Source: Mollicutes bacterium (GTDB taxonomy: Bacteria; Bacillota_I; Bacilli_A; Izemoplasmatales; Izemoplasmataceae). From it: a DNA stretch of 8,399 bases. How positions within the stretch are numbered: the stretch's first letter is position 1; every line of letters starts with the position of its first letter. Positions 6,787-8,399 of this stretch are shown here, piece by piece. The DNA is taken from assembly GCA_003559585.1 (NCBI GenBank), contig PWKX01000063.1, forward strand, positions 1 to 8,399, in the 5' to 3' direction. The position numbers and the translations under genes were made by a program. The notes beneath the pieces are model-generated. The model ran no database searches and was not told the origin of the DNA. It saw only the letters and a list, made by a program, of their open reading frames with translations.

Positions 6787-8399
6787 TTATAGGATGGTTA
6801 AATAAATCTCTAACATTTTTTGTGCTTGTGTGGCTAAAGAATAATCGCTTTTCATGGCGTGTTTAATCAGCACTTGCCAATCATCTTTATGGTTTTTAAA
6901 CACGGCATAAGCATCTTCTAATCGGTCATACAGCGTCTCAGCATTATACGTGAAAAAAGTAAACCCATTCCCACTTTTACTGATCGGGTCAAAATCAAAA
7001 ACCGTATCGGCAAGACCGCCAGTTTTTCTAACCAGGGGCACCGTGCCATATTTTAAGGCAATCATTTGTGCTAACCCACACGGTTCAACCCTAGAAGGCA
7101 TTAAAAATAAATCAGCGCCTGCGTAAATATAGCCTGGTTCAGTGGCGTCATAGCCAATGTTCATGCTGACTTGTGCAGGAAATTGTGTCTCAATCGCTTT
7201 TAACGCTTCTATGTAGCTTTCATCACCCGTACCGAGCAACACAAACTGCATATCTTCATGGGCACTTAGCCATTTAGGCAAAGCCTCAATCACCAAATCA
7301 AAGCCTTTTTGTTCCGCAATGCGACTCACCATGCCAATCACAAACTTATTTAAACCCATCTCTAAGTGCATCTTCTTTTGTAAAAAGAGTTTGTTTTCGG
7401 TTTTACCAAACGGGTTTTGCCTGTCATAATTCGTCAGCAGTGTTTTATCACGATCAGGCGCGAAATGCGCTGGCAAACCGTTTAACACCCCATGGAAATC
7501 GCGTTCCCTTTTTTGAATGATTTCGGTTAAGTTTTTACCATAATACTCATATTTCAACTCATTGCGGTATGTCGGTGAGACCGTTGATAATTTGGTGGCG
7601 TGTTTGATGCCTGATTCTAAGAAATTAAGCGTGGTTTCTGTTGATTTAGGAAGTTGTAATTTCTCTAACAACCGTGGGTGACACACCCCTTGATAATCAA
7701 TGTTATGAATGGTCATCACCGTTTTAGGTGGTACAGGCAAGTGATGTTTAATCAGCCGCGGTAATAAACCAGTATGCCAATCGTTTAAATGTAAAACATC
7801 AAATGGTTTTAGGTGTTTTAACACCGCAATCACAGCCAGTGAGAAAAACGCAAACCGTTCACAATCATCGTCATAACCATAGAGGTTTTCACGTTCAAAA
7901 AACTCAAAGTGTTCGATGAAATAAAACCGTACATTTTTTCTTATTAAGCTATATAATCTGATTTTATGTGGTTTACCATCAAAGGTAATGGTGTCGCTAA
8001 AATGATAGTGATAGGTTTCGTGATACGATTCTTTAACTGGTTTATAAAGCGGTAAAACAACATGCACATCGACGCCTTTTTGTGATAACGCTCTTGATAA
8101 GCCGTTGATCACATCGGCTAAGCCACCTGTTTTAACATATGGATAAGCTTCTGAGGCGACAAACAGCACACTTAAATCACTTTGGTCGGTTAAAATTTGT
8201 TCTTTTTGTGTGACAAACGGTTGATTGAGGGTGCCCTCAATCACGGTGTTTTCTTTGACGATGACGCCTTTGTCTAAAATGGCATAATCAATATGGGCGT
8301 TTCTTTCAACCACACCGTTACTCATCACCACCGAGTTTTTAATCACCGCGCCTTTTTTTACAACCACATCCCGGCCGATGATGCTGTTTTCAATATGAC
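6787..8399 (-). CDS. glgA: GlgD/GlgC-type domain fused to glycogen synthase GlgA (partial; N-terminal part beyond the right edge)
   Basis: The frame is open to the window edge: 536 complete codons, numbered here from 8397. Residues 1-57 start HIENSIIGRD and continue as hexapeptide turns (AVIKNSVVM, AHIDYAILDKGVIV, NTVIEGT), ending in QPFVTQKEQIL. This is the closing left-handed beta-helix of ADP-glucose pyrophosphorylase-type proteins, closest by eye to GlgD. After a linker of about 15 residues a complete GT5 glycogen synthase begins near 75. It adds glucose from ADP-glucose to the ends of alpha-1,4-glucan. Its motifs are KTGGLADV 89-96, HLNDWHTG 203-210, TIHNIDYQG 229-237, TVSPTY 272-277, LNGLP 305-309, SRIAEQKGFD 358-367, and SRVEPCGL 435-442 with catalytic Glu438. 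The GTG at 8367 lies inside the helix and is not a credible start. The only start-type codon at the domain junction is a GTG at 8169, which has no SD. Fusion is therefore the best reading. Confidence 0.9.
   Translation of the reverse strand, partial: HIENSIIGRDVVVKKGAVIKNSVVMSNGVVERNAHIDYAILDKGVIVKENTVIEGTLNQPFVTQKEQILTDQSDLSVLFVASEAYPYVKTGGLADVINGLSRALSQKGVDVHVVLPLYKPVKESYHETYHYHFSDTITFDGKPHKIRLYSLIRKNVRFYFIEHFEFFERENLYGYDDDCERFAFFSLAVIAVLKHLKPFDVLHLNDWHTGLLPRLIKHHLPVPPKTVMTIHNIDYQGVCHPRLLEKLQLPKSTETTLNFLESGIKHATKLSTVSPTYRNELKYEYYGKNLTEIIQKRERDFHGVLNGLPAHFAPDRDKTLLTNYDRQNPFGKTENKLFLQKKMHLEMGLNKFVIGMVSRIAEQKGFDLVIEALPKWLSAHEDMQFVLLGTGDESYIEALKAIETQFPAQVSMNIGYDATEPGYIYAGADLFLMPSRVEPCGLAQMIALKYGTVPLVRKTGGLADTVFDFDPISKSGNGFTFFTYNAETLYDRLEDAYAVFKNHKDDWQVLIKHAMKSDYSLATQAQKMLEIYLTIL

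Noticed and set aside
8365..8367. GTG as start codon of the GlgA protein
   Set aside because: It lies inside a beta-helix turn, the frame stays open to the window edge with matching helix sequence (HIENSIIGRD), and no SD precedes it.

Overview
All six genes in this window read leftward (minus strand), so they are described here from right to left. The DNA is moderately AT-rich. Every gene reads through with the standard code: tryptophan is TGG, and TGA is the stop of rnfC. Low-GC sequence, AAGGAGG-type ribosome binding sites, short factor-independent terminators and the gene content (GlgD-like/GlgA/GlgP glycogen enzymes, a PgcA-type phosphoglucomutase, a 2-Cys peroxiredoxin, an Rnf complex) suggest a fermentative Firmicutes-type bacterium. 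A standard-code relative of the mollicutes (Acholeplasma/Izemoplasma-like) is possible, but I cannot fix the lineage from sequence alone.

Layout. (1) 8399-6787: the C-terminal part of a large protein in which the last turns of a GlgD/GlgC-type left-handed beta-helix run without a stop into a complete glycogen synthase (GlgA). (2) 6754-4358: glycogen phosphorylase, 32 bp downstream and closed by a strong terminator. (3) 4241-3648: a single-gene unit for an AhpC/Prx1-type peroxiredoxin with its own promoter, a near-perfect inverted repeat over the -10 region, and its own terminator. (4) 3484 to the left edge: a second operon with a clear sigma-A promoter, encoding phosphoglucomutase, then after 13 bp RnfC, then after 4 bp RnfD, which runs off the window. 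The genes for RnfG, E, A and B probably lie beyond the left edge, but that is not visible here.

How it fits together. The fusion protein and GlgP make and break down storage glucan. Phosphoglucomutase interconverts glucose 1-phosphate and glucose 6-phosphate, joining that store to glycolysis. Rnf couples electron transfer between reduced ferredoxin and NAD+ to ion pumping. The peroxiredoxin removes peroxides and looks peroxide- or metal-regulated. I see no mobile elements, CRISPR, rRNA or tRNA, and no gene-free stretch over 300 bases. The most noteworthy points are the GlgD-GlgA fusion, the pgcA-rnf operon, and the operator-like palindromes at both visible promoters.
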